Shown here piece after piece: positions 1 through 7,219 of a stretch of 47,946 nucleotides of DNA. The notes beneath the pieces were generated by a model. The model was not told the DNA's origin. It saw only the letters and a list, made by a program, of their open reading frames with translations, and did not search any database. Numbering within the stretch: position 1 is the stretch's first letter; each line of letters begins with the position of its first letter. Source of the stretch: Xenococcaceae cyanobacterium MO_188.B32 (GTDB taxonomy: Bacteria > Cyanobacteriota > Cyanobacteriia > Cyanobacteriales > Xenococcaceae). A program made the position numbers and the translations under genes. Location of the stretch: positions 1-47,946 of the forward strand of contig JASJDJ010000020.1 of the NCBI GenBank assembly GCA_030065635.1, given 5' to 3'.

Positions 1-32
1 GGCTTTCACCCCTTTTTGAACCTAGTTTTTTG

Positions 33-320
33 TCAAAGTCCCGTTAAGTCTAATTCTTGTCGTAATACTTCTTTATATAAAAATAGAATGGCATGAAGTG
101 CTTGATTTTGCGTAGAGGCTGCCACTTTTCGATTGATAGCTAAATCTGTTAAAAAAGCTTCGATTTCCTTACTTCCCGTATCTTTGGGATGCTGCTTATT
201 ATGAAACAAGATGTAGCGTTTAATCCAATGAACATAGGTTTTTTCTGTTTGGGAAGAGTAATGCTTGAGCCGAATAGCATCTCGTACTTGTTCCAACAGT
301 TTTTTAGGACGTTGTTCCAT
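33..320 (-). pseudogene. integron-type tyrosine recombinase, N-terminal fragment
   Basis: The 95 codons encode only the SAM-like core-binding domain of an integron integrase. Typical IntI segments are visible: an opening KLLEQVRDAIRLKHYS, then YVHWIKRYILFH, and near the end ASTQNQALHAILFLYKEVL. An intact IntI is about 320 residues and carries the catalytic R-H-R-Y domain, which is absent here. The frame stops at 33-35, and no frame of the 32 bases left of it resumes a convincing IntI sequence, so the gene is broken at or near the window edge. It is transcribed away from the restriction-modification cassette to its right, which is the classic intI-attI-cassette layout. The family call is secure; whether a catalytic part survives outside the window cannot be seen. 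Confidence 0.8.
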
Positions 321-326
321 GGTGAA

Positions 327-463
327 TTATACAGAAAAATTCCGTTTAATACTCTGTATAAGAATGTTATGCGGAAAGATTCTAGGTAACATCAAGGGAT
401 ATACTGAAAAATTCTGTATATTCCCCCTGAAAAGGGTAGTTATACGGAAACATTCTGTATAAT
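327..463. repeat. cluster of near-palindromes between integrase and cassette (possible attI or operator region)
   Basis: Four imperfect copies of a palindrome of the form TTATACnGAAAnATTCnGTATAA lie at about 327-350, 366-390, 400-421 and 439-463, with an extra half-site at 352-361. Copies two and four begin GTTATGC or GTTATAC, similar to the GTTATGC at 469-475 that starts the cassette. They fill the gap between the divergent integrase start and the cassette, where an integron would have attI and the integrase promoter. They could be recombinase binding sites, operators, or decayed minimal attC-like sites; the sequence alone does not decide. Confidence 0.6.
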
Positions 464-534
464 AAATAGTTATGCGGCTCGTGCAGCCCTTGCCTCCAGC
501 ACACAAGGCGTGAACATTGATATAATTAGATCTT

Positions 535-560
535 GCGTACTGCTCTAGGTTGCAGTACGC
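535..560 (+). promoter_or_regulatory. 9-bp perfect hairpin upstream of the restriction-modification genes
   Basis: GCGTACTGC and GCAGTACGC form a perfect 9-bp stem with an 8-base loop, 34 bases before the likely ATG. No T-run follows, so it is not an ordinary terminator. It could be a protein operator or an mRNA structure restraining expression of the fused nuclease-methyltransferase. No C-protein gene is seen nearby. Confidence 0.5.
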
Positions 561-593
561 TTAGTTGTCGTGGTAACGGAAAGGTGCATAGGC

Positions 594-2360
594 ATGCCGT
601 TGAACAAGCAGGCTATCTTAGATGATATTTTTCGCAACGCACCGCCGTTGAACTCTGAGGACGATTGTGCTGAGAATGTTGTTATTCCTTTCCTATTGAG
701 ACTTGGTTACGACAGAAACCAAATAGGGCGAAAAGTCTCAATCACTGGAACCTCAGGGCACCGATTCAGAAAACAAGCTGATATTGTTGTTTACATTGGG
801 GAGCGCCCGTCCCTTGTTATTGAAACCAAGCGTATTCAACATCGCCTCAGAGAGGAAGATGTTAATCAAGCGCTTTCCTATGCTCAACTTCTTGAACCAC
901 CTACACCAATTGCAGTTTTAACTAATGGACGTGATTGGGAGGTGTATTACCTGGACAGGGATGATATTGGTGGGTTGGAATCGATTCCTGAGCCGCAAGA
1001 GCTTGAAAGTGTAATACTCGCTGTCTCTAGTACTACAATTCAGACAGAGAAGCGGCAAGCTGCTGAACGTCTTCTAGTAACTATTGAGAATAAAAGCGAC
1101 TTAGAAAAAGCATTTAGGGAGTGTCGCAAAGAGCTAGCTAAAGAAGGACTTATTGCTGAGTCTGCATTTGATGAGCTAACAAAAATTCTCACATGCAAGT
1201 TTAATGAAGAGAAAAGAGCCGCTGAAGGTCTTGCGCCTAACCGCTTTACATCTCAATGGCTTCTTGGCAGTGGTCCTCTCGCTGCATTACAACAGATGTT
1301 TTCTGAAGCTAAACGGACTTTTAATGTATTTCCTACAGGAACACAGATTCAAATTAGGAGCAATGAAACTGTTGAAAAAATTGTTCGTGAATTAGAACTA
1401 TTTGGTCTATATGGTTTTAAGACTCCACTTGGTTTAGCTGGAGCTGGTGGAGATGTGGTTGGTTCTGTTTACGAAGCTTTCCTCACTGGGACTCTCCGAG
1501 GAGACTTGGGGCAGTATTTAACTCCAAGACAATTAGTTGAGTTCATGGTTGAGATAGCTGACATACAAATTGGAGAAAAAGTCCTCGATCTATCCTGTGG
1601 AAGTGGTGGCTTTCTCATTAGGGCGTTTATTAATGTCCACAAAAAGATTCGTTCTCTCGATTCTAGTCAAGATGAAAAGGATCGTTTAGTTAGTGATCTT
1701 GTAACCAATAATTTGTGGGGAATTGAGATAAACCCACGTCTCGCAACTTTATGCAGAATAAATATGATTTTGCATGGTGATGGATACGAACATATTTATA
1801 CAGGGGATTCAATTAGAGAAGATTTTTTTGAAAATACGGATGGGCGAAGAACCGATTTTTCAGAGCTTGAGCAAAATGACACAGCAAAGTTTGATGTAAT
1901 TCTTATTAATCCTCCATTCAACATACCTTATGAAGATCCCACTACTCTGAATCGGTATGTTTTGGGGCGCGGAAAAGCTGCTCAAGGTTCAGATTATCTA
2001 GTTCTTGAAAGAGCAATTCGATTATTAAAACCTGAAACTGGGCGCTTATTAGTTATTCTGCCGCATGGTGTTGCAAGTGGAGTCTCAGAAACTGAAGTTC
2101 GTAATTTTGTTAAAGCTAATACTCACATTCATGGCTGTATAAGTTTGCCTGTTGGATCGTTTAAGCCCTTTGGTGGCTCTAATGCTAGAACTTGTGTCTT
2201 ATATCTCAAGAAGACTGCTAGAGATAACAAAAAACGGTTTTTAGCGCAGGCAGAGCGTGTCGGTTATGATATTACATCAAAATATTACAGAGAAATTGAT
2301 CTAAATGATTTGCCTGTTATCGCAGAAGCCTATCATGGAGTAAAGCTAAACTTGCAATGA
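594..2360 (+). CDS. restriction nuclease / N6-adenine DNA methyltransferase fusion (BcgI-like, type IIB/IIG or type I-related)
   Basis: This single polypeptide cuts and methylates DNA when paired with the specificity protein encoded next. An HsdR-N-type PD-(D/E)XK nuclease domain comes first, with Asp63 in QADIVVY and Glu77-x-Lys79 in LVIETK. A helical linker follows. The methyltransferase domain starts near residue 300 (GQYLTPRQLV), with SAM motif DLSCGSGGF near 332-340 and the catalytic NPPF of N6-adenine methylases near residue 440. There is no helicase domain, unlike type I HsdR. I chose ATG 594 because GGAAAGG lies about 10 bases upstream; an in-frame GTG at 570 would add eight residues. 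It overlaps the specificity gene by ATGA. Carriage on an integron cassette implies lateral transfer. The exact type is inferred. Confidence 0.85.
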   Translation: MPLNKQAILDDIFRNAPPLNSEDDCAENVVIPFLLRLGYDRNQIGRKVSITGTSGHRFRKQADIVVYIGERPSLVIETKRIQHRLREEDVNQALSYAQLLEPPTPIAVLTNGRDWEVYYLDRDDIGGLESIPEPQELESVILAVSSTTIQTEKRQAAERLLVTIENKSDLEKAFRECRKELAKEGLIAESAFDELTKILTCKFNEEKRAAEGLAPNRFTSQWLLGSGPLAALQQMFSEAKRTFNVFPTGTQIQIRSNETVEKIVRELELFGLYGFKTPLGLAGAGGDVVGSVYEAFLTGTLRGDLGQYLTPRQLVEFMVEIADIQIGEKVLDLSCGSGGFLIRAFINVHKKIRSLDSSQDEKDRLVSDLVTNNLWGIEINPRLATLCRINMILHGDGYEHIYTGDSIREDFFENTDGRRTDFSELEQNDTAKFDVILINPPFNIPYEDPTTLNRYVLGRGKAAQGSDYLVLERAIRLLKPETGRLLVILPHGVASGVSETEVRNFVKANTHIHGCISLPVGSFKPFGGSNARTCVLYLKKTARDNKKRFLAQAERVGYDITSKYYREIDLNDLPVIAEAYHGVKLNLQ

Positions 2361-3079
2361 CTATCGAGCTAATTCAAACAGAACCTTTAGTACTAACAAT
2401 TACTGAAGAATCAGCTAGTAACATTGATACAATTGATGCTGGTGCAGCATATACACAGTATTTACACGAACAGATAGGCGACTTTGAACAGCAGCCTTTA
2501 GGCAATTTTGTAGATGTTGTATCAAGCAGTGTTAACCCTAGGTCTAATAGATATGCTAATCAAACATTTGAATACATCGATTTGCGAGAAGTAGATGAAA
2601 TCTATGGGAATATATTAACTCTTAAGGTCAATCAAGGTAGTGAAATCGGCAGTACAAAACATCGGTTTCAAAAAAATGATATCCTCTTTGCAAAAATTAT
2701 GCCCAGCTTAGCAAATAAAAAGATTGCCTTAGTAACTCAAGATGTAACTAACGCTGTTGCGTCAACTGAATTTATAGTGCTGCGAAAAAAAACACAAGCT
2801 GATATTAATCTTTATTACCTTTTTAGAGCGTTGCGTTCCGATCACTTTACTCGCCAAGCAACAGCTAATGTTACTGGGGCAACAGGGCGACAGAGAATCA
2901 GCCCATCTAGATTGCTAGAACTGCAAATAATCGTGCCTCCAGAAGAGATCCAAACACAAATTGGCGATGCTGTTGAACAAGAGTTCACATTGCGGACATT
3001 AGCAGCAGAACAATCAAAAAAAGCTGATGATTTAGCTCAACTTGTACTTGGCAGCCTAACACTTAGAACTGATAGCTAG
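2357..3079 (+). CDS. restriction-modification specificity subunit (HsdS family), single target-recognition domain
   Basis: The protein supplies DNA sequence recognition for the fused nuclease-methylase upstream. It starts inside the end of that gene (4-base overlap), so translation is probably coupled. At 240 residues it is about half the usual HsdS. One target-recognition domain spans about residues 45-200: a LGNFVDVVSSSVNPR entry, FQKNDILFAKIMPS in the middle, and the typical exit ISPSRLLELQIIVPP. A C-terminal helix (about 200-235) matches the conserved spacer helices of this family. Half-size subunits usually act as dimers, which gives a symmetric or bipartite site; that part is inference. 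No recognition sequence can be predicted. Confidence 0.85.
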   Translation: MTIELIQTEPLVLTITEESASNIDTIDAGAAYTQYLHEQIGDFEQQPLGNFVDVVSSSVNPRSNRYANQTFEYIDLREVDEIYGNILTLKVNQGSEIGSTKHRFQKNDILFAKIMPSLANKKIALVTQDVTNAVASTEFIVLRKKTQADINLYYLFRALRSDHFTRQATANVTGATGRQRISPSRLLELQIIVPPEEIQTQIGDAVEQEFTLRTLAAEQSKKADDLAQLVLGSLTLRTDS

Positions 3080-3085
3080 AAAGCC

Positions 3086-3172
3086 GCATAACAACCCAAA
3101 TGCACCCGACCGCCGAAGGGTTATCTGTGAGTGTTCAGGGTTATCTGCGGCGGGTGATTGACACCGTTAAAT
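3086..3172 (+). other. attC-like recombination site
   Basis: The site runs from inverse core GCATAAC (3086-3092) to core GTTAAAT (3166-3172), which fits GTTRRRY. Between them CACCCG-A-CCGC (3103-3113) pairs with GCGGCGGGTG (3147-3156), leaving A3109 unpaired. Such an extrahelical base is a hallmark of attC sites, which are used as folded single strands. The inner part is a loop with a repeated GGTTATCTG. At 87 bases it is within the attC size range. R'' has an A where the strict RYYYAAC rule wants a pyrimidine, matching the unusual GTTATGC at the other cassette end. Confidence 0.72.
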
Positions 3173-3495
3173 TTTCTGGCTTTGCTAAAATCTAACAATC
3201 TCTGTCATCTATCCTGCTTAAGAAATTCTTAGTTGCTTGGGAGTTAGTTAAAGACGATTATAAAGCGAAAAATCGCGAAATTCCTGTAGCTAGTAATAGA
3301 GAAAAAATTGCCAATTAAGATAATTTTATATTGCTAAACTGAGGTTTTTTTGAAATATAGCGATCGCAATTTACTAAAACTCCTCAAGTTCAAACAGTTT
3401 AGTAATTTCTTTTAAGCAAAAGCTTGACCTATATTCTTCATCGTGCGAAATAGCTTTAATGGTTGCTCGGGAAAAGTTTGAAAATCAAATCTTTG

Positions 3496-3501
3496 GTAAA
3501 A
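3496..3501. repeat. target-site duplication, left copy (GTAAAA)
   Basis: GTAAAA directly abuts the left inverted repeat of the IS and matches 5693-5698. Deleting one copy with the element restores the toxin reading frame. Confidence 0.85.
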
Positions 3502-3638
3502 CCCACATCCAGCAGCCCCACAGATGAAACACGTCGGAAATCGCTGTTGAAGAGGAATGGAATGAGGAAAAAGAAAGAGTATGAACTTAATAGACTGAGA
3601 AGAAGGAGAATTTCAGCCCTCATTATCGTGTCAGTCCC

Positions 3639-3674
3639 CTCATTCTCATGAAGGATTGCTTCATGAGAATAGCT
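3639..3674. repeat. subterminal hairpin repeat, left copy
   Basis: ATTCTCATGAAG and CTTCATGAGAAT form a perfect 12-bp stem with a 5-base loop. A 36-base direct repeat including it recurs at 5519-5554 with one difference. Both lie inside the IS at similar distances from its ends. Confidence 0.75.
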
Positions 3675-3766
3675 AGTCACAGAAAATTCAGCCCAGGGCT
3701 GGTGAGCCAGAGAAAAAAAGTCTTCATAATTTCAGCTAATTGAAACTCGAATACTTTGGGCAATAA

Positions 3767-5428
3767 CTACCCAGATAAAATATAATATTTTTGACAAGGT
3801 AAGGGGAAAAATTTGAGAGTTAATAGACGTTCTTCTGTTAAATTAACAACTTGTTTAATTCCTTGATGAACTAATAAATGAATGCCTTGATGCGCATTGA
3901 AATATCCAGCGTAATGTGGGACGGGCTGTTAATTTACCGTTCCTGATTAGGAATTCCAGTTTGGGCATTAAATAACTGGCGACGAACCTCTCTTTGCCCA
4001 AGAGAATAAACCATCTTGCCATAAACCCATAAGCATGACCATAGTTTCTATTCTTCGAGGGGATTTTAAGAAAATACGCTTCACGCAAAAAATAAGGGGT
4101 CTTTGAGAAAGGCAAAACCTCTTTCTACATTTTGCTGCTCTTTATATTTGATGAGCATTTCATCACAACTAAAGGATTCGGAATCTAGTCGATTAGTGGC
4201 AAGAATAAATCTGACTGCTCGATTTTTATAAACGTCAATTACATCATTATTGGGCCGAATTTTTCCTGTTATTTGATAAGTTTCATCCTGATTTTCAGGA
4301 ATTTGTCTCTCATCAATTACATGAAATTTAAGTTTCGCCTGAATTAATTTTAAATTTAATTCTGCTTCGGTCTCACTCTTAAACTTTTTCTGGGATAACT
4401 TGGTTAGTTTTTTTTGAATTGATTCAGATTCTTTGACCATCTTTTTCTCCAGAGAAGCCAAATCTGATTTAGTTCTCGCTTCACTTTTAACCACTAACCA
4501 TCTTTGACGTATTCCACCATAATTACTTTCCTTTTTCACCCAAGTATAACCAGGTATCTCACTGTTGGTAAACTCGATTTCTGATAAACTACTCACCAGA
4601 TTTTTAGCTTCAGATATTGATAGGGGAACTCTGGGCACGCCATTTAATTTGTTTGAGTAGCTCTAAGTTATCCTTACTGTATAAAGCACTATCTCCGACT
4701 ATTGTTGTCTCCATTTTTAGTTGTTTTTGATAGTTTTTGGCTATGTGACCAAAAGCTTTTTTATCACGAAGAATTCCCCGATGCTGCTTCCAGAAATACT
4801 GGTATATTCCCATCTCCTGTGACAATTAAATCTACGATAAATTGTTTTAAATCTGGTCGATGGTGAGTCAGCGCGGTCTTGGGGGTTTCCCCCATGAGCG
4901 ACTGCGAACCCGAAGGGTCTCTCGAATACCCATGAGTTATAGTAATGGGTATTGGTTCTACCTCTGACTCTGGTGAAGGAGATTCTGCTACAGAAGATAG
5001 AGCTTGATTGTATTGACCATGAACTGAAAAAGAACTTGAATTCTTTATGGGAAAAATCGAGATTAATTTGATATTTTTTAGCTGCTGCTAGGGCAATTAA
5101 TAGGAATAATTCTGATAATCCAAAGTCGTAGAGCTTATCCATTACTCTTCCTATTTTATGCTCATTTAAATGTTCGGGTTTAATTCCGTTTCCTAAAAGA
5201 TGTGATACCGCTTTGTCTTCAAAAAATTTTGGAAATAAATATAGTGGCTGGGAGACAAATCCTAATCCATTTAAAAGAATTGCCTTAACTATTTCTCCTG
5301 AATTAACTATTTCTTGCTCCTCGATTCCGCGCTTCTTGGTTGATGATATTTACGACGTCAAGTTCATCAATTATTCCCGCAACTATTCCTAAATGGTTAA
5401 TGGTTCTAATTTCTATTTCTGTTAACAC
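3767..5428 (-). pseudogene. IS1634-family transposase, frameshifted
   Basis: Conceptual translation with frame changes gives an almost full-length transposase. From a GTG at 5428 it reads EIEIRTINHLGIVAGIIDEL (the DUF4277 start of IS1634 enzymes), then NGLGFVSQPLYLFPKFFEDK, LYDFGLSELFLLIALAAAKK, ITHGYSRD-HRPDLKQFIVDL, METTIVGDSALYSKDNLELL and ERGFAFLKDPLFFA, ending CQKYYILSG. At least four frame breaks occur: near 5340, near 4980-4830, near 4625, and several after 4090. A 54-bp repeat sits inside it. The protein cannot be made intact. The family call is firm from the DUF4277 start and the ERGF-FLKDP end. Confidence 0.85.
4863..4916. repeat. 54-bp palindromic repeat inserted in-frame in the transposase gene
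   Basis: The conserved transposase stretch THGYSRDHRPDLKQF is split between Asp and His by exactly 54 bases, which add 18 codons without a stop. On the minus strand the insert begins CCTTCGGGTTCGCAGTC and contains GGGGGAAACCCCC. Its style (GGTCTTGGGGGTTTCCCCCA on the plus strand) is that of dispersed cyanobacterial palindromic repeats. No clear target duplication is visible. Confidence 0.7.
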
Positions 5429-5518
5429 TTTTATTCAATAATTTATCTGGTTTTAATCATTCTAAATTATCTTGATTTTTTCCTGATTATTCTGGCTAAT
5501 TAGTTACTTATTCCTCTA

Positions 5519-5554
5519 CTCATTCTCATGAAGGGTTGCTTCATGAGAATAGCT
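5519..5554. repeat. subterminal hairpin repeat, right copy
   Basis: Direct repeat of 3639-3674, with the same 12-bp stem and one loop base changed. It lies in the IS upstream of the transposase start, about 140 bases from the right end. Confidence 0.75.
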
Positions 5555-5692
5555 CTCCTTGAACCCATTACCTCGACTGCAATTTTACCTCCTTTTCATC
5601 CTCTGGAAGAGATTCTGGTTTCACTCTTCCATTTCATCATGCTTTGACGACTATTTCCGATGTACTTCATCTGTGGGGCTGATGAATGTGGG

Positions 5693-5698
5693 GTAAAA
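5693..5698. repeat. target-site duplication, right copy (GTAAAA)
   Basis: GTAAAA follows the right inverted repeat immediately and equals 3496-3501. It encodes the FY codons of the toxin on the minus strand. Confidence 0.85.
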
Positions 5699-6133
5699 TT
5701 TTACCGCCTTTTCATCAATTGCATCTACTACTACAGCAAAAGAAGCAACTTGTTTACTTGCTTCAAGACTTTTATATAAAGCATCCATCACTAATAGTTT
5801 ACCCCACCCCATCCCTTTATAATTATTATCTACAGCCAATCTGCCAATTAAAGTAACACCAATTAAAGGATATTTAGGTAATTTTTTTGCAATTGAATTT
5901 GGCAGTTCACCTAAATAGATACTGGTCATAGATAAATTGTAGTAGCCAATTATTTGTGAATTTTTTAAATTTACTATTACATATGGAACGGCAATATTTC
6001 TTTTGCGATCTTGACTAGCCACAATCTTAAAATAGCGGTCTAATTCTTCATTTCCACAGCTAAATTCTTCGCGATTGTGATGCTTTGCTAAAGGTTCGAT
6101 CGAAAATTTAGTGTTAGCAGGATTCAAGATTAA

Positions 6134-6442
6134 TTATTGTTTCTGATTATTATTAATTGTTTGTTTATACCATTGGGTATCGCTAATTGCCTGTTCTGTG
6201 GGAACGGAAGGCTTTAATAATACTTCAACGAAACGATCGATATCCTTTTTAGTTAATTCTAAAATTTGATGTTGTCTAATAGTTTTATTAGCAGCTTCTG
6301 CTAGAACATCTAAAACATATTCAGTCATATTCTGTCCCCGCAGATAGGCTGCTGTTTCAATATTTTTCTTATATTCTTCTGTGACTCTTACTTCTAATCT
6401 GGCTGTCTTCTTTGGCTTTTCGGGTTTGGATAATTTATTCAC
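6134..6442 (-). CDS. DUF1778 / TacA-type antitoxin
   Basis: This 102-residue protein is the DNA-binding antitoxin partner of the acetyltransferase encoded 6 bases downstream. The N-terminal half has the ribbon-helix-helix signature (KKTARLEVRVTEEYKKNIETA, then LRGQNMTEYVLDVLAEAA). The C-terminal half (about residues 55-90, ending FVEVLLKPSVPTEQ) is the toxin-neutralising segment usual in TacA proteins. Because the toxin gene is broken by an insertion sequence, the antitoxin is now effectively orphaned. It probably represses its own operon through the palindrome at 6469-6481. Family assignment is secure. Confidence 0.9.
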   Translation of the reverse strand: MNKLSKPEKPKKTARLEVRVTEEYKKNIETAAYLRGQNMTEYVLDVLAEAANKTIRQHQILELTKKDIDRFVEVLLKPSVPTEQAISDTQWYKQTINNNQKQ

Positions 6443-6468
6443 GATCGATATCTATACAACTTAGCTCT

Positions 6469-6481
6469 ATTATGACATAAT
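6469..6481. promoter_or_regulatory. palindrome, candidate TacA operator
   Basis: ATTATGACATAAT is a perfect 13-base palindrome 27 bases before the antitoxin start codon. Antitoxins with ribbon-helix-helix domains autorepress at such sites. Binding is inferred from position and symmetry only. Confidence 0.5.
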
Positions 6482-6620
6482 GTACGGACAAAGAGCGTAC
6501 TTAACAAATTATAGCTATCAAAGAGCAGCAGATACCATAATATTATGTTGAAAGTTCAAAGTTTTATAACAATGAGATAATAATTATTGATACTTCATTG
6601 CATTAAAAAAATCTAACTTT

Positions 6621-6827
6621 ATGAGAACATTTACGGCAATTGTTGAGCGAGACTTGGATACCAATCTCTACGTTGGATACATCCCAGGATTTAAAGGCGC
6701 ACATTCTCAGGGTGAAACTTTAGAGGAGTTACAAGGAAATCTCCGAGAAGTAATTGAAATGCTGTTAGAAGATGAAAATCTAACTTTTGAGACAGAGTTT
6801 GTTGGTACACAACAGATTGTGGTCTAA
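6621..6827 (+). CDS. hicB: HicB-family antitoxin
   Basis: This 68-residue protein has the partial RNase-H-like HicB fold: an opening FTAIVERDLDTNLYVGYIPG strand pair, then HSQGETLEELQGNLREVIEM, which is the conserved helix of the family. It neutralises the HicA toxin encoded immediately downstream. There is no C-terminal DNA-binding domain, as in many short HicB proteins. The antitoxin-first order differs from E. coli hicAB but is common in cyanobacteria. The start has no clear Shine-Dalgarno. An AATAATTATT palindrome lies 32 bases upstream and may be part of the promoter. Confidence 0.9.
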   Translation: MRTFTAIVERDLDTNLYVGYIPGFKGAHSQGETLEELQGNLREVIEMLLEDENLTFETEFVGTQQIVV

Positions 6828-6833
6828 TAGTTG

Positions 6834-7058
6834 ATGAGTAATATTCCTGTTCTAAAACCGCAACAAGTTGTCCGAATTTTGGAAAATCTCGGATTTAGAG
6901 AAGTTCGTCAAAAAGGGTCTCATAAGCAGTTTCGTCACGAAGATGGTAGGGCTACAACAGTACCTTTTCATAAAGGGCGTGATATTTCTCCTCGATTGCT
7001 ACGACAAATTGCTAGTGACATAAATTTAACAGTTGAAGAGCTATTAGAATATCATTAA
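6834..7058 (+). CDS. hicA: HicA-family mRNA interferase toxin
   Basis: The 74-residue double-stranded-RNA-binding fold protein degrades mRNA unless bound by HicB. The hallmark is GSHKQFRHEDGRATTVPFHKG, whose His is the catalytic residue, followed by the usual ISPRLLRQIASDINLTVEELL tail. I chose ATG 6834 over the TTG at 6831. It lies 6 bases after the hicB stop, so the two are one operon. The gene is intact, in contrast to the broken toxin to its left. Confidence 0.92.
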   Translation: MSNIPVLKPQQVVRILENLGFREVRQKGSHKQFRHEDGRATTVPFHKGRDISPRLLRQIASDINLTVEELLEYH

Positions 7059-7219
7059 GTTCCTATAAATTATTACAGTTGAGACATTTTACTTTTTTGG
7101 CGATCGCAATGTACCAAAACTTCTAAAATTCCGAATGAATTAAGAACAATCTGAGGGAAAAGAAGCGATCGCTATTTATACGCAACAATACAATAAAATG
7201 CCTGTTTTATAATTAGAAC

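Larger units (their letters stand above)
470..3166 (+). mobile_element. integron gene cassette carrying restriction-modification genes
   Basis: The segment runs from the T after the G of GTTATGC (469-475) to the G of GTTAAAT (3166-3172). Its own attC-like site begins with GCATAAC. The 11 bases at 469-479 (GTTATGCGGCT) are the exact reverse complement of 3082-3092 (AGCCGCATAAC), as expected if the two ends of a circularised cassette form one recombination site. The two genes inside point away from the integrase fragment, and the second stops 7 bases before the core site. The cassette is about 2.7 kb, large for a cassette but within known sizes. The boundaries are inferred from the core-site rules. 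Confidence 0.7.
3502..5692 (-). mobile_element. decayed IS1634-like insertion sequence (2191 bp)
   Basis: The ends are imperfect inverted repeats of about 40 bases. The left begins CCCACATCCAGCAGCCCCAC and the right, read inward, begins CCCACATTCATCAGCCCCAC; both continue through AGATGAA and TCGGAAAT. A 6-bp duplication GTAAAA flanks the element. It contains a frameshifted transposase pseudogene on the minus strand and two identical-type hairpins about 140 bases from each end. The insertion lies inside a TacT-type toxin gene. The element is immobile unless helped in trans, since its transposase frame is broken several times. Confidence 0.85.
3412..6127 (-). pseudogene. TacT-type GNAT acetyltransferase toxin, interrupted by an insertion sequence
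   Basis: Enzymes of this family acetylate aminoacyl-tRNA and stop translation; the partner is the DUF1778 antitoxin just upstream (6134-6442). The 5' part (6127 down to 5693) encodes the GNAT fold, with EEFSCGNEELDRYF near the start, the acetyl-CoA loop region GRLAVDNNYKGMGWGKLL and ending in EKAVKFY. The IS then intervenes. The 3' part lies at 3412-3495. Removing the IS plus one copy of the 6-bp duplication restores an open frame that continues KFYQRFDFQTFPEQPLKLF and ends MKNIGQAFA, the normal C-terminus of this family. As it stands the frame runs into the IS and ends at 5651 with the foreign tail PTFISPTDEVHRK, so the toxin has lost its last strand and is probably inactive. Confidence 0.85.

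Noticed and set aside
189-462. Plus-strand open frames over the integrase start
   Set aside because: They lie opposite the integrase fragment and the palindrome cluster and have no protein-like pattern.
3196-3318. Open frame of 40 codons after attC, ending ELVKDDYKAKNREIPVASN and a few more residues
   Set aside because: It looks like the end of a former gene but has no start codon and no family I recognise, so I do not list it as a feature.
3456-3680. Minus-strand frame spanning the left IS end
   Set aside because: It crosses the IS boundary; its end is a shifted reading of the toxin's last codons.
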